A DNA stretch of 64,000 bases, taken from NCBI RefSeq assembly GCF_000185965.1, contig NC_014924.1, positions 3,348,001 to 3,412,000 on the forward strand, given 5' to 3'. Below the pieces are notes generated by a model. That model saw only the letters and a program-made list of their open reading frames with translations, had not been told where the DNA came from and ran no database searches. Positions 45,084-52,648 of the stretch are shown piece by piece. The position numbers and the translations under genes are program-made. Every line of letters starts with the position of its first letter. The stretch's first letter is position 1. The stretch is from Pseudoxanthomonas suwonensis 11-1. Lineage in GTDB: Bacteria; Pseudomonadota; Gammaproteobacteria; Xanthomonadales; Xanthomonadaceae.

Positions 45084-45908
45084 TCAACCCCTTCCACCAA
45101 TGATGAACTCGACGCCGCGCTGGCCGCCGCCACGGGTACCGCCGCTGCCGACGCCCAGCGAGCGCATCAGCTCGCGCTCGCTGAGCCCGTCGTGCGGCCC
45201 GGGCGAGTCGTCCTCCAGTTCGCGCAGCAGCACCCGCAGCGAACCGGCTTCCGAGGCCACGGCCAGGGTCTTGGCCTGGCCGTGGTCCAGCTCGAGGGTG
45301 ACGCTGGAGAAGCCCTGGCCATCGTCGGCCGGACGGCCATCGGGGGCGACGCGCTCGCCGATCCGGGTGCCGGTGGCCAGCACCCGCACCTGCTGCAGCA
45401 GCGGCAGCGCCAGCGCGCCGGTGCGCGCGCCGCTGCTTTCGTCCTTGTCCTTGAGGAACAGGATGTCGATCAGGTCGCCTGGCGCGATCATCCCGCTGAT
45501 CGAATTGTTCTCGTCCACGCTGAGGGTGTAGGCGACCTTGCCGCGCGGGATCAGCCGCGAGAACTGGTCGTACAGCGGCACCAGCGCGCTTGCGCTCAGC
45601 GGCGCGCCGCCGCGGACCGGCGAGCGCAGCATGCGTCCCTCGAACTGGCCGTGGTTCTCCGGCGTGACCGCGTCGGCCGGCGCGTACTCGGCGGGGATGC
45701 GCCGCAGGGCCAGGTCGCCCGGCTGCAGGATCGCGCCCTGCGGCATGTCGTCCATCGGTACCGCGACCTCGACCATCGGCCGGTTGTCCTGGGTGCGCTC
45801 GGCCACCGTGGTCTGCACGTAGTTGACCGCGACGAAGGCGGCGAGCAGGGCCATGCCGACGGCGATGGCGATGTACAGGAAGTTCTTGCTGATGCGGGGT
45901 TTCTGCAT
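45084..45908 (-). CDS. cpaB: Tad assembly protein CpaB/RcpC
   Basis: A 274-residue SAF-domain protein. N-terminal transmembrane anchor (FLYIAIAVGMALLAAFVAVNYV, residues ~10-31), then SAF segments VEVAVPMDDMPQGAILQPGDLALRRIPAEYAP and RSPVRGGAPLSASALVPL, and an RcpC-type second half (SVDENNSISGMIAPGDLIDILFLKD, LLQQVRVLATGTRIG, SSVTLELDHGQAKTLAVASEAGSLRVLLRE). CpaB helps the secretin and the periplasmic part of the Tad machine. The Gly-rich C-terminus (SGGTRGGGQRG) is unusual. Order cpaB-cpaC-tadA is canonical. Confidence 0.95.
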   Translation of the reverse strand: MQKPRISKNFLYIAIAVGMALLAAFVAVNYVQTTVAERTQDNRPMVEVAVPMDDMPQGAILQPGDLALRRIPAEYAPADAVTPENHGQFEGRMLRSPVRGGAPLSASALVPLYDQFSRLIPRGKVAYTLSVDENNSISGMIAPGDLIDILFLKDKDESSGARTGALALPLLQQVRVLATGTRIGERVAPDGRPADDGQGFSSVTLELDHGQAKTLAVASEAGSLRVLLRELEDDSPGPHDGLSERELMRSLGVGSGGTRGGGQRGVEFIIGGRG

Positions 45909-45919
45909 GCCTGTAGGCC

Positions 45920-46108
45920 CTAGCTGACGAGGATGTCGGACGCCGAGATGGCGTGGACGAATGCGGCGTAGGCCTGTTTGAGCGCCTCGACGATGTCGGT
46001 GATCACGTCCGGGCGCGCGACCAGCACGATCACCACCGCGATCACCACGACCGTGTATTCGATCGTCGACTGGCCGCGCTGGCGGGTAGCAGGCGCCGCG
46101 TGCTTCAT
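45920..46108 (-). CDS. Third Flp-like short pilin (divergent)
   Basis: A 62-residue protein: basic leader (MKHAAPATRQRG), prepilin-like site G-QSTIEY, hydrophobic helix TVVVIAVVIVLVARPDVI and a short tail (VEALKQAYAAFVHAISASDILVS). The Flp motif needs Gly at -1, Glu at +5 and Tyr at +6: all three are present. It differs strongly from the two true Flp pilins at 49914 and 50333, and lies within the operon next to cpaB. It may be a minor pilin or initiator. Start ATG at 46106-46108, overlapping the previous gene by 4 nt. Confidence 0.75.
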   Translation of the reverse strand: MKHAAPATRQRGQSTIEYTVVVIAVVIVLVARPDVITDIVEALKQAYAAFVHAISASDILVS

Positions 46109-46773
46109 TCGATCACCGCCACGATCGCGGTCCCCTGCTCCTGGCGCATGGCGGTGACCGTGATCCGCTCGCGGTCGCGGGTGTAGCGCACCTGGCACAC
46201 CTGGCTGGAGGCCTGGCAGGCGTCGCCCGGTTCGCGTGCGTAACCCTGGGCGCCCAGCGTGCGGGTGTAGAAGCGTTCGTTCTGGAACGGGCTGTGCGCG
46301 TTGCCCATGCTCAGGGTACGCACCTGGCGCGGGGTGTCGAGGTAGACGATGTCCTCGGCCACCTCGGTGCGTGGCAGCCGGGCGAAGCCCTTGCCCACGG
46401 CATCCGGCGCCACGTCCTCCAGCGGCAGGCGCATCACCCCGATGGTGGCCTCGGTGCCGCGACCGGCCGGGCGCAGGGCCACGGTGACGTAGTGGCGGCC
46501 CCGGTCCATGTAACCGAGCACGCTGCCGCCCCCGTCCAGCGCGGTGTCGGCGACCTTGTCCTTCCACTGCCGCAAGTAGAACGCTCGCACCTTGTCGACC
46601 GGCTGGTCGATCGCGTACCTGCTGGCGCGCATGTCCAGGCCGTTGTAGCGCATGTGGTCGCTGACCCGCTCGCCACGCGCGCCCTTGGGTACCGGCACGT
46701 CGGGGAAGTCCGCCGCCGGAGCCGGGACGGCGGCGGCAGCGACGCAAAGCACGAGGAGGACGCGCGGAATCAT
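46105..46773 (-). CDS. Tad-locus secreted protein of unknown function
   Basis: A 222-residue protein. Signal peptide (RVLLVLCVAAAAVPAPA, residues 4-20). The mature region begins ADFPDVPVPKGARGERVSDH and contains FYLRQWKDKV, GYMDRGRHYVTVALRPAG, PEDVAPDA-like and FYTRTLGAQGYAREPGDACQASSQVCQVRYTRD (two Cys seven apart, potential disulphide). Start ATG 46773; 4-nt overlap with the upstream TadE-like gene and with the Flp-like gene downstream, so it belongs to the pilus operon. No family recognised. Confidence 0.75.
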   Translation of the reverse strand: MIPRVLLVLCVAAAAVPAPAADFPDVPVPKGARGERVSDHMRYNGLDMRASRYAIDQPVDKVRAFYLRQWKDKVADTALDGGGSVLGYMDRGRHYVTVALRPAGRGTEATIGVMRLPLEDVAPDAVGKGFARLPRTEVAEDIVYLDTPRQVRTLSMGNAHSPFQNERFYTRTLGAQGYAREPGDACQASSQVCQVRYTRDRERITVTAMRQEQGTAIVAVIE

Positions 46774-47588
46774 CGGCGCACCGGGTAATCGGCGAGCTTG
46801 TCGGCCGGCACCACGTCCGGCTCGACGTGGCCGAGCTCGAGGTCGCCCAGCGAACCGACCATGGGCAGGATCGGTTCCAGCGCGCCCATGGTGTCGAAGA
46901 TCCCGTCCAGGCCCGGCGGCAGCAGCGTGGTGGGGACCAGGGGCCGGATCGCGGTCTCGACGCTGCGTGGCCTGCGGTCGATCCGGCGCGGGCCCGAGGC
47001 GTTCCATGCATCCACCAGCAGCGACTGGCGCCGGACCTGGACCACGTCCAGCTGGTCGAACGGCTCCAGGTAGCGTGGGCGGCTGCCGTCGCGGTTCTCC
47101 AGGTTGCGGTATGACAGCTCCACCTCGGCGGTGACGTAGCCGTCGGGATTGGGCGGGAAGCTGCCGACCCGCGGCAGCACCGTCAGCGCCTCGTCCATGA
47201 AGCCGGGCGAGCGGGCGTTGCGCAGGTTGGCCACGCGCAGGTTGTCGCGCTCCAGCAGCTTGCGCCCCGAGAACGTATTGAGCATCTGGTCCTCGAACTC
47301 GCCGCGCGCCTCTCCCTGGAGGCTGCTGCGGATCGGCGCGTCGGCCGCGGCGAAGCTGCGCTCCAGCGCCCGGCGCTGCAGCTCCGCGCCGGTCGGCACG
47401 CCGTAGTCCTGGCTGACCGATGCCTCCCAGGCGGCGTTGCGCGCTGCCTGCTGCGCCATCTGGTTGGCGTGGCCGAACTTGGCCACCACCGGTACCAGCA
47501 GGAACAGTGGCACGAGCACCGCCGCGCACACGGCAAGTTCGGTCAGGGCCTGGCCGCGAACGTGGCGCGGCGAGCGGGGCGTGCGCAT
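46770..47588 (-). CDS. TadE/TadG-like pilus protein
   Basis: A 272-residue protein with the TadE-type N-terminus HVRGQALTELAVCAAVLVPLFLLVPVVAKFG (Gly-Gln-Ala-Leu-Thr-Glu at a prepilin-like cleavage site, one hydrophobic helix). The periplasmic part has helical, charged regions (LQRRALERSFAAADAPIRSSL, FNTFSGRKLLERDNLRVANLRN...) and a C-terminal LGDLELGHVEPDVVPADKLADYPVRR. It is likely a minor pilin or Tad accessory of the TadE/G group. Position between the lipoprotein and the secreted protein in the operon supports that. Confidence 0.78.
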   Translation of the reverse strand: MRTPRSPRHVRGQALTELAVCAAVLVPLFLLVPVVAKFGHANQMAQQAARNAAWEASVSQDYGVPTGAELQRRALERSFAAADAPIRSSLQGEARGEFEDQMLNTFSGRKLLERDNLRVANLRNARSPGFMDEALTVLPRVGSFPPNPDGYVTAEVELSYRNLENRDGSRPRYLEPFDQLDVVQVRRQSLLVDAWNASGPRRIDRRPRSVETAIRPLVPTTLLPPGLDGIFDTMGALEPILPMVGSLGDLELGHVEPDVVPADKLADYPVRR

Positions 47589-47589
47589 G

Positions 47590-48366
47590 TCAGCGTGCCC
47601 CCGCCCGCGCCGGGCCCGGCAGGTTGGCCGGCAGCAGGCCCTTGCCGAGGCTGAAGGACTCGAGCTTCACCACGCAGCCCTGGGGGCCAAGCGGCCGCGC
47701 TTCGAGCGGGATGTATTCGAGGTAGCTGCCGATGGCCATGCCATCGCAGCCACGCAGGTCCAGCGGCTGCCCGGCGAAGCCCCACTGGCTGCCACCGGAC
47801 CACATGCATACCTCCTGGTCGTCCTGGCGCCAGCGCACACAGGCCTGGCCACCCACGCTGTCCTCGCCGACCCGGGCCCAGCCGGCGCGCGCGACCAGTT
47901 CGGCCTCCGCGGCCATGTCCACGTCGGTCACCGCGGGGAACTGGCCGTCGACGGAGCTGTCCTCGGTCTGCTCCTCGGCCAGGGTCGGCTGGCATAACGC
48001 CTTCGGATCGGCGCCGTCGCTTCCGGCGCCGAGCGTCCACATGGTCTGGCGCACGGCCTGGCGGCGGGCATCGATCATGATCTCCACCCGCCCGGTGCCA
48101 AGTCGTGCGACCTCGTCGGACGGGAGCTCGCGCGTGGGCCAGCCGGCTTCGCGGCACATGTCCATGCGCCCCTGGTAATCCCTGCGCTGCGGGTTGCCGC
48201 CGTCGACGATGTGCTCCCAGGCCAGTACCGCGTGCAGGGCCGGCAGCGTCGCAGCGCCGCCCGCGTCGCTCGCCGGTCCATTGGTGTCGGGCTCGGCGGG
48301 TGTGCACGAGGCGCAGGCGGAAGCCAGCAGCAGCGCGGGCATCCAGGCGCTTGCGCGGGGCTTCAT
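47590..48366 (-). CDS. Tad-locus lipoprotein of unknown function
   Basis: A 258-residue protein. The N-terminus PALLLASACASCTPAEPD has candidate lipobox cysteines (LASAC, or CASC). The mature part is acidic and contains DYQGRMDMCREAGWPTRELPSDEVARLG, a QTMWTLGAGSDG stretch, and six cysteines in total, several probably in disulphides. No recognisable domain. It overlaps the TadG-like stop by 4 nt upstream and leaves a 1-nt gap to the TadE-like start downstream, so it is within the pilus operon. It could be an outer-membrane-bound part of the machine, comparable in role to TadD or pilotin lipoproteins, but sequence evidence is lacking. Confidence 0.75.
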   Translation of the reverse strand: MKPRASAWMPALLLASACASCTPAEPDTNGPASDAGGAATLPALHAVLAWEHIVDGGNPQRRDYQGRMDMCREAGWPTRELPSDEVARLGTGRVEIMIDARRQAVRQTMWTLGAGSDGADPKALCQPTLAEEQTEDSSVDGQFPAVTDVDMAAEAELVARAGWARVGEDSVGGQACVRWRQDDQEVCMWSGGSQWGFAGQPLDLRGCDGMAIGSYLEYIPLEARPLGPQGCVVKLESFSLGKGLLPANLPGPARAGAR

Positions 48367-49829
48367 GGCGCCACCGCCAGGATCGAACGGTCGGCCAACG
48401 GGGTCTCCACCAGGCGTGCCTGCCAGTACGGGCTGAACATGTTTCCCATCTCGAACTTGTCGTCGTTGCGGCCCCACACCGAACGCCGGAACCTGGCGTA
48501 CTCGTGGGGGCGGTTGAAATAGACCTGGGCGCTGGCCATCGCGCGGACCTCGTCGCCACGCGCTTGGTCGCGCAGTTCCATGCGTCCGGCGCCGATGCCA
48601 AGCGTGGAACTGGTGCGCACCCGGTCGATGCCAAGGCCGACCTCGACGGTGTAGACCGGGCCGGCCTTGTCGCCTTCCGGTGTCCGCGAGAATTCGTCTT
48701 TCACGTCGTGATAGCGCGCGGTCAGGCCGGTGCGGTAGCCGTCGAAGTAGGCCTGGCGGCGCTGGAAACCCATCTCCTGGCCGGCCGGGTTGCCCTCGAT
48801 GAAGCGGCCGGAAATGCTGGACCGGGTGGTGCCGTTGTAGGCGGCGTGGCGGCGGTTCTCGTACGGCGACAGCCAGCCGCGGCCCTGGTCGATGCCGGGG
48901 AAGAACGGCGGCTGGCGCCGGTCCACGGCCTGGGTTCCGCCCCAGCCCAGGGCGAAGGTCTCGGTCCCCAGCGGGAACGGCAACGGCAGGCGGAAGTGGA
49001 ACGTGTCCACCCCGGACCAGCGGTCGTAATCCACCAGGTCGGTGCCGCCGCGGTTGTGGAACACGCCGAAGGCGGTGCCGTCCCGCGCGCGGGTGAAGGT
49101 GTCGCGCGAGGCCATGACCACGTTGCGGTAGCGTTCGCCGCCGGTGTTGCGCGCGCTCTGCCCCGGGTTGTACAGCTCCAGCTGGCGCGAGGCGGCCAGC
49201 GCGTTCGCGCCGAGCACGCCGACGCCGGCGGCGGTGACGCGTGCGCCGGGCGCGTTGTCCTCCACCACCTTCCTGGCCATGGCCAGGATGTTGGCGCCGG
49301 ACGCGGGCGTGCTGAGCGCCGTCCGCGCCGCGATCGAATACGGGTTGTCGAGCACCTGGTCCAGGGTGAAGATCGCGCCGTTGACGCCCGGGATGAAGGT
49401 CTTGCGGAAGGCCTTGAGCGCCTGGTTGAGCACCTTCATGGCGCGGTCGATCGCCGCCAGCACGGCGTTGAGTCCCGGCACCCAGCTCAGCAGTGCCGTG
49501 ACCACGTCCATGAACTTCTCGAAGTGGTAGGAGCTGGAATGGACCATGGTCAGCCAGGAGTTGAGGCTGACCATCTGCGCGATGGCGACTTCGTTGGCCA
49601 CGCGCCCGCGGTTGAGGTAGGCGGCGAGGTTGCGCGCGCGCGCCTGCTCGACCGCGATGCTGTACGCCGCCGCATCCGCGGCGTTGGTCACCTCCACCTT
49701 CCTGCCGACCACCTGGCCGGTGTTGAAGGTCACCAGCAGGCCGATGCACAGCACGACCAGGAAGACGAGGACCAGGGGCATGGCCTGGCCTCGCATCCGC
49801 CTGCTGTACGTGGAGATGGAACGGCGCAT
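48363..49829 (-). CDS. TadG-like pilus assembly protein
   Basis: A 488-residue protein. The N-terminus RRMRGQAMPLVLVFLVVLCIGLLVTFNTGQVVGRKVEVTNAADAAAYSIAV is that of TadE/G-like Flp-pilus assembly proteins. A long helical region (residues ~50-170: RNLAAYLNRGRVANEVAIAQMV, AAIDRAMKVLNQALKAFRKTF) follows, then a less conserved C-terminal part with LPLPFPLGTETFALGWGG, PFFPGIDQGRGWLSPYENRRHAAYNG and VEVGLGIDRVR. ATG 49829 has AGGAGAG at the right distance. It follows the two flp genes, separated by an 84-bp spacer with a perfect hairpin. Confidence 0.8.
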   Translation of the reverse strand: MRRSISTYSRRMRGQAMPLVLVFLVVLCIGLLVTFNTGQVVGRKVEVTNAADAAAYSIAVEQARARNLAAYLNRGRVANEVAIAQMVSLNSWLTMVHSSSYHFEKFMDVVTALLSWVPGLNAVLAAIDRAMKVLNQALKAFRKTFIPGVNGAIFTLDQVLDNPYSIAARTALSTPASGANILAMARKVVEDNAPGARVTAAGVGVLGANALAASRQLELYNPGQSARNTGGERYRNVVMASRDTFTRARDGTAFGVFHNRGGTDLVDYDRWSGVDTFHFRLPLPFPLGTETFALGWGGTQAVDRRQPPFFPGIDQGRGWLSPYENRRHAAYNGTTRSSISGRFIEGNPAGQEMGFQRRQAYFDGYRTGLTARYHDVKDEFSRTPEGDKAGPVYTVEVGLGIDRVRTSSTLGIGAGRMELRDQARGDEVRAMASAQVYFNRPHEYARFRRSVWGRNDDKFEMGNMFSPYWQARLVETPLADRSILAVAP

Positions 49830-49859
49830 CGGGCTCTCCTGCGGCACGCGCCTGCCCTG

Positions 49860-49880
49860 CCCGGTCCGTCGGGGACCGGG
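49860..49880. promoter_or_regulatory. Hairpin between the pilin genes and the downstream Tad genes
   Basis: CCCGGTCC-GTCGG-GGACCGGG is a perfect 8-bp stem with 5-nt loop, ~33 nt after the flp stop (49914) in the direction of transcription. No T-run follows, so it may be a processing or stabilising element, or a partial terminator that sets pilin expression above that of the assembly genes. Confidence 0.4.
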
Positions 49881-49913
49881 ATCACGGGTCGGCGTGAATG
49901 CCGGTGACGGCGC

Positions 49914-50204
49914 TTACTTGGCGTCGTTGGCGTGGTCGTAGTTGGCCATGCCCTGCTTGGCAGGATCGTTGGCCCGGCCCGCGGCGCCATTGGCCGACTC
50001 GGCCGCGTTGCTGATCGCGGTCTGGGCCGAATTGCCGGAGAGTTCCTTGGCCAGGCCGGATGCCTGGTTGCGGACGGTCTTGCCGAACATCGAGAACACG
50101 CCGATCGCGGCGATGGCGATGAGCGCGACGATGATGATGTACTCGGTCATGCCCTGGCCGCGCTGGATGCGACGACCCGCGGAACGCATGCGTTTCCGGC
50201 TCAT
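49914..50204 (-). CDS. flp: Flp pilin 1
   Basis: A 96-residue type-IVb pilin of the Tad pathway. A basic leader (MSRKRMRSAGRRIQRG) ends at the prepilin peptidase site G-QGMTEY, followed by the hydrophobic stem IIIVALIAIAAIGVFSMFGK and a ~45-residue mature tail rich in Asn/Ala (SNAAESANGAAGRANDPAKQGMANYDHANDAK). Flp pilins polymerise to thin adhesive fibres. The hydrophobic core and the following VRNQ-x-GLAKELSGNSAQTAISNA are almost identical to the copy at 50333. Start ATG 50204, AGGAG upstream. Confidence 0.93.
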   Translation of the reverse strand: MSRKRMRSAGRRIQRGQGMTEYIIIVALIAIAAIGVFSMFGKTVRNQASGLAKELSGNSAQTAISNAAESANGAAGRANDPAKQGMANYDHANDAK

Positions 50205-50332
50205 TTCACGTCTCCTGTGTGGAGGTCCCGCATGCGTTGGCAGGCAGCGCGCGGGACGGGCCCGGCGCCGACGGCACGCCCCGCGCGGCTGCGCGCGGCG
50301 AGCGCCGATCGGTGCCGGAGACGATCGCAGGC

Positions 50333-50611
50333 TTACTTGGCGTCGTTGGCCTTGTTGTACTCGGCCATGCCCTTGTTGGCGTTGGCGCGGGTCTGCGCGT
50401 CGTTGGCGGCGGTGCCGGCGTTGCTGATGGCGGTCTGCGCCGAATTGCCGGAGAGCTCCTTGGCCAGGCCCGCGGCCTGGTTGCGGACGGTCTTGCCGAA
50501 CATCGAGAACACGCCGATCGCGGCGATGGCGATGAGCGCGACGATGATGATGTACTCGGTCATGCCCTGACCGGTCTGGTTGAAGCCGAACTTCCGGGAC
50601 TGCTTGCGCAT
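50333..50611 (-). CDS. flp: Flp pilin 2
   Basis: A 92-residue Flp pilin: leader MRKQSRKFGFNQTG, cleavage site G-QGMTEY, hydrophobic stem IIIVALIAIAAIGVFSMFGK, tail ending GMAEYNKANDAK. It is the first gene of the Tad operon, 128 bp before flp 1. The two genes share 150 bp (50420-50569 and 50007-50156) that differ at only a few positions including synonymous ones, so one is a recent duplicate or both are homogenised by gene conversion. The tails have diverged. ATG 50611 has an AGGAG ribosome-binding site. Confidence 0.93.
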   Translation of the reverse strand: MRKQSRKFGFNQTGQGMTEYIIIVALIAIAAIGVFSMFGKTVRNQAAGLAKELSGNSAQTAISNAGTAANDAQTRANANKGMAEYNKANDAK

Positions 50612-50754
50612 GCGATGGTCTCCTGAAGGGCTGTCCGGAGCAGAAAACCAAAAACACGCTCCGGGCCTGTTTGCCCGCTGTTCCGTCGGGATGTACGCGT
50701 GGGTTTGCCGGCGATGATGCGATGCACTGTTCCAGCCGTGATCCACGCGTCAAA

Positions 50755-50784
50755 AAACTAGCACCGCCTTCGTTGCCGTCACAA
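50755..50784 (-). promoter_or_regulatory. Probable promoter of the flp-tad operon
   Basis: Read on the minus strand: -35 TTGTGA (50779-50784), an 18-bp spacer, and an extended -10 TGC-TAGTTT (TAGTTT at 50755-50760). Transcription would start near 50748, giving a ~137-nt leader before the flp 2 ATG. A second TTGACG at 50753-50748 gives no good -10. Confidence 0.5.
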
Positions 50785-50852
50785 GTCATTGATTGACGTT
50801 TTTTGTCGGTTTTCCCGGCTGATTCAGACGAACAGCCGATAAAGGGTGATGG

Positions 50853-50864
50853 GTTCTGCAGAAC
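50853..50864. promoter_or_regulatory. 12-bp perfect palindrome upstream of the pilin promoter
   Basis: GTTC-TGCA-GAAC is its own reverse complement and sits ~75 bp upstream of the candidate -35 at 50784, a location suited to an activator site. GTTC-N4-GAAC dyads are bound by regulators of several families (for example LexA of Firmicutes), so no factor can be named. Confidence 0.4.
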
Positions 50865-51073
50865 GGGAAAACGGATCGCCTGTTTCTTGACGGCACTCAC
50901 GTCCGACATGCGCGGGTCATGCAGTTGTGGTGTATCCGTCATGCGCGCGTAGGCAGGCGCGCGCGAAGCGGATGACAGCAGTACGGAATTCCAGGACGCG
51001 CGACGCTGCGCGGGAAAGGAAAGCCGCGGCGCGGGCCGCGGCCAGTGATGCACCGGCCAGCAACCGTCGAGGG

Positions 51074-52096
51074 TCAGCGACGCAGCTCCGGCTTGAGCGT
51101 GAGGTAGGTGGCTTCCCAGTGCAGGGGGTCGTCGCGGTTGTTGTCCTGGAAGGCGAAGATCCGGCGGCCGCGCTCGTCCGCATTGACCGCCAGCGTCAGC
51201 AGGTGGTGGTCGCTGTTGTCGAAGGTGAACTCGAAACCCTGCAGCGCGTGCACCGGGGTGGCCGCTCGCGCACGATCCAGGTCGCCGCCGCCACCGGCAA
51301 GCGTGCCTTCGGCCTGCACCAGGTCGGCGGGAATCCAGGCGTACTGCACCGTGGCCCGGTAGCCGCGGTACCTGCCGACCATCGCCGGGATATTGCGCGC
51401 GGCCACCCGGCTGGCCTCGACATGCGCGAACTCCAGCAGGCCGGGCAGCATCGTTGCGCTGGCCAGCGCGGCTGCACCCAGCGAACGCTCCAGGCCTCGG
51501 AAATCCAGGCCCTGGTCGTCGGTGAGCGAGACCACCACGGCGTTGCGCTCGCCATCCATCCACACGCCGATGTTGCGCAGGTTGGCGTCGCTGCGGTCGG
51601 CACGCTGGAACTCGAAGCCGCGCAGCACCAGCACATGGCCTGCCGGCTTGGGCGTGGGCAGTTGGATCCGGAACTTGCCGCCGCCGATCGCGCTCACCTC
51701 ACCGGCCTGGCCGTGGGTGAACGTGGTCCAGCTGGCGCTGGCGCGGAACGGGTCGTTACTGTCTTGGTCGGCGAAGGCGAAGCGCGTATAGCGACCATCG
51801 GCCTTGACCCCGACATGGCGCAGCTTGTGGTCGCCGTTGCCGAACGACAGCAGGAAGCCGTTGAGCGCTGCCACCTGCGGCAACGCCGGCTGGTTGGCGC
51901 CGTTGCCACTGCCGGTCAGTCCGTTGACCACGGTGCTGGATTCGTTCCAGGTACCGGCGGGCAGCTTCAGTGCCAGCTTCACGCCCGGCAGAGTTTGCAC
52001 CCGGACCTGGGCATGCAGGGCCGGGATGGCGGCGGCAAGCAACAGCAGGGTGCAGCGGGTCAGCGCCCGGCGCGCGGACGCGGGGATGGTGTGCAT
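51074..52096 (-). CDS. Secreted protein with three internal repeats
   Basis: A 340-residue protein with a signal peptide (residues ~14-30, CTLLLLAAAIPALHAQ). Three repeats of one unit can be aligned: residues ~78-126 (LNGFLLSFGNGDHKLRHV... FAFADQDSNDPFRASASW), ~158-195 (LRGFEFQRADRSDANLRNI... VSLTDD) and ~285-334 (LQGFEFTFDNSDHHLLTL... FAFQDNNRDDPLHWEATY). The unit begins L-x-G-F, has an acidic D-H/A-x-L segment and closes with F-x-D-x-(N)-D-P; the middle copy is the most degraded. This looks like a beta-structured binding domain repeated three times. Last gene of the sigma/kinase block, next to the flp promoter region. Confidence 0.8.
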   Translation of the reverse strand: MHTIPASARRALTRCTLLLLAAAIPALHAQVRVQTLPGVKLALKLPAGTWNESSTVVNGLTGSGNGANQPALPQVAALNGFLLSFGNGDHKLRHVGVKADGRYTRFAFADQDSNDPFRASASWTTFTHGQAGEVSAIGGGKFRIQLPTPKPAGHVLVLRGFEFQRADRSDANLRNIGVWMDGERNAVVVSLTDDQGLDFRGLERSLGAAALASATMLPGLLEFAHVEASRVAARNIPAMVGRYRGYRATVQYAWIPADLVQAEGTLAGGGGDLDRARAATPVHALQGFEFTFDNSDHHLLTLAVNADERGRRIFAFQDNNRDDPLHWEATYLTLKPELRR

Positions 52097-52123
52097 GGCG
52101 GTTTCCTCGGGTTGGATGGAAGT

Positions 52124-52648
52124 TCAGCGCAGGCGCCGGTAGCGCTGCACGATGGGGGTGGCGTTGCGGATCGCCATGCGCGTCTCCAGCTCGGCGCCGC
52201 TGCAGGCGTACTGCATGTCCTGCACCTGCGCCGGCCCCCTCGGCATCGGCATCTCCAGGGTGCGGCCGCCGGGCACCTGGATCTTCATGGTGCCGCTGGT
52301 CGATTCGCGCGAGGGACGCAGGGTCAGCCGGCCACCGGCGGTGCTCCAGCTGCCCTGCGCCTGGAACTGCGCATCGCGGGTGGTCGCACTCATGCCGCTG
52401 GCACTGGTGGCGGTGGCTTCGGCACTGCCGCCAGCCGCGTAACTGCCGTCGCCGCGGAACTCCAGCGTGCCCTGCTGCTGGGCGATCGCGACCTGCATGC
52501 CTGGGGCGTTGCGCTGCATCCAGTCGGTGGCCGCATTGCCCACCGGCTCCCAGGTTCCGACGACGCAGGCATCGGTGGCGGCCTGCGCGCCGCCGGCCAG
52601 CGACAGCAGCGGCAACAGGACAAACATCATGGAACGCCGGGACTTCAT
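52124..52648 (-). CDS. Secreted protein of unknown function
   Basis: A 174-residue protein with a signal peptide (FVLLPLLSLAGGAQAA, residues ~9-24). The mature sequence starts TDACVVGTWEPVGNAATDWM, and shows a GTLEFRGDGSYAAGGSAEATATS ... GSWSTAGGRLTLRPS pattern, as in lipocalin-like or META-type small beta-barrels (GTW at the start, G-x-L/Y-x-F strand, then GxW-x-x-x-G-G-x-L). Two cysteines, in DACVVG and QYACSG, may pair. Start overlaps the preceding stop by 4 nt. Fold assignment is a guess. Confidence 0.7.
   Translation of the reverse strand: MKSRRSMMFVLLPLLSLAGGAQAATDACVVGTWEPVGNAATDWMQRNAPGMQVAIAQQQGTLEFRGDGSYAAGGSAEATATSASGMSATTRDAQFQAQGSWSTAGGRLTLRPSRESTSGTMKIQVPGGRTLEMPMPRGPAQVQDMQYACSGAELETRMAIRNATPIVQRYRRLR

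Larger units (their letters stand above)
50612..51073. other. 462-bp AT-enriched leader and promoter region of the Tad pilus operon
   Basis: The longest gene-free stretch in the window. It is noticeably richer in A/T (runs such as TTGACGTTTTTTGTCGG, CAAAAAACTA) than the surroundings. It holds a probable promoter for the pilin operon on the minus strand (50755-50784), a perfect 12-bp palindrome GTTCTGCAGAAC (50853-50864), and the near-palindrome GTCATTGATTGAC around 50785-50797. No convincing gene in any frame. Confidence 0.7.
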
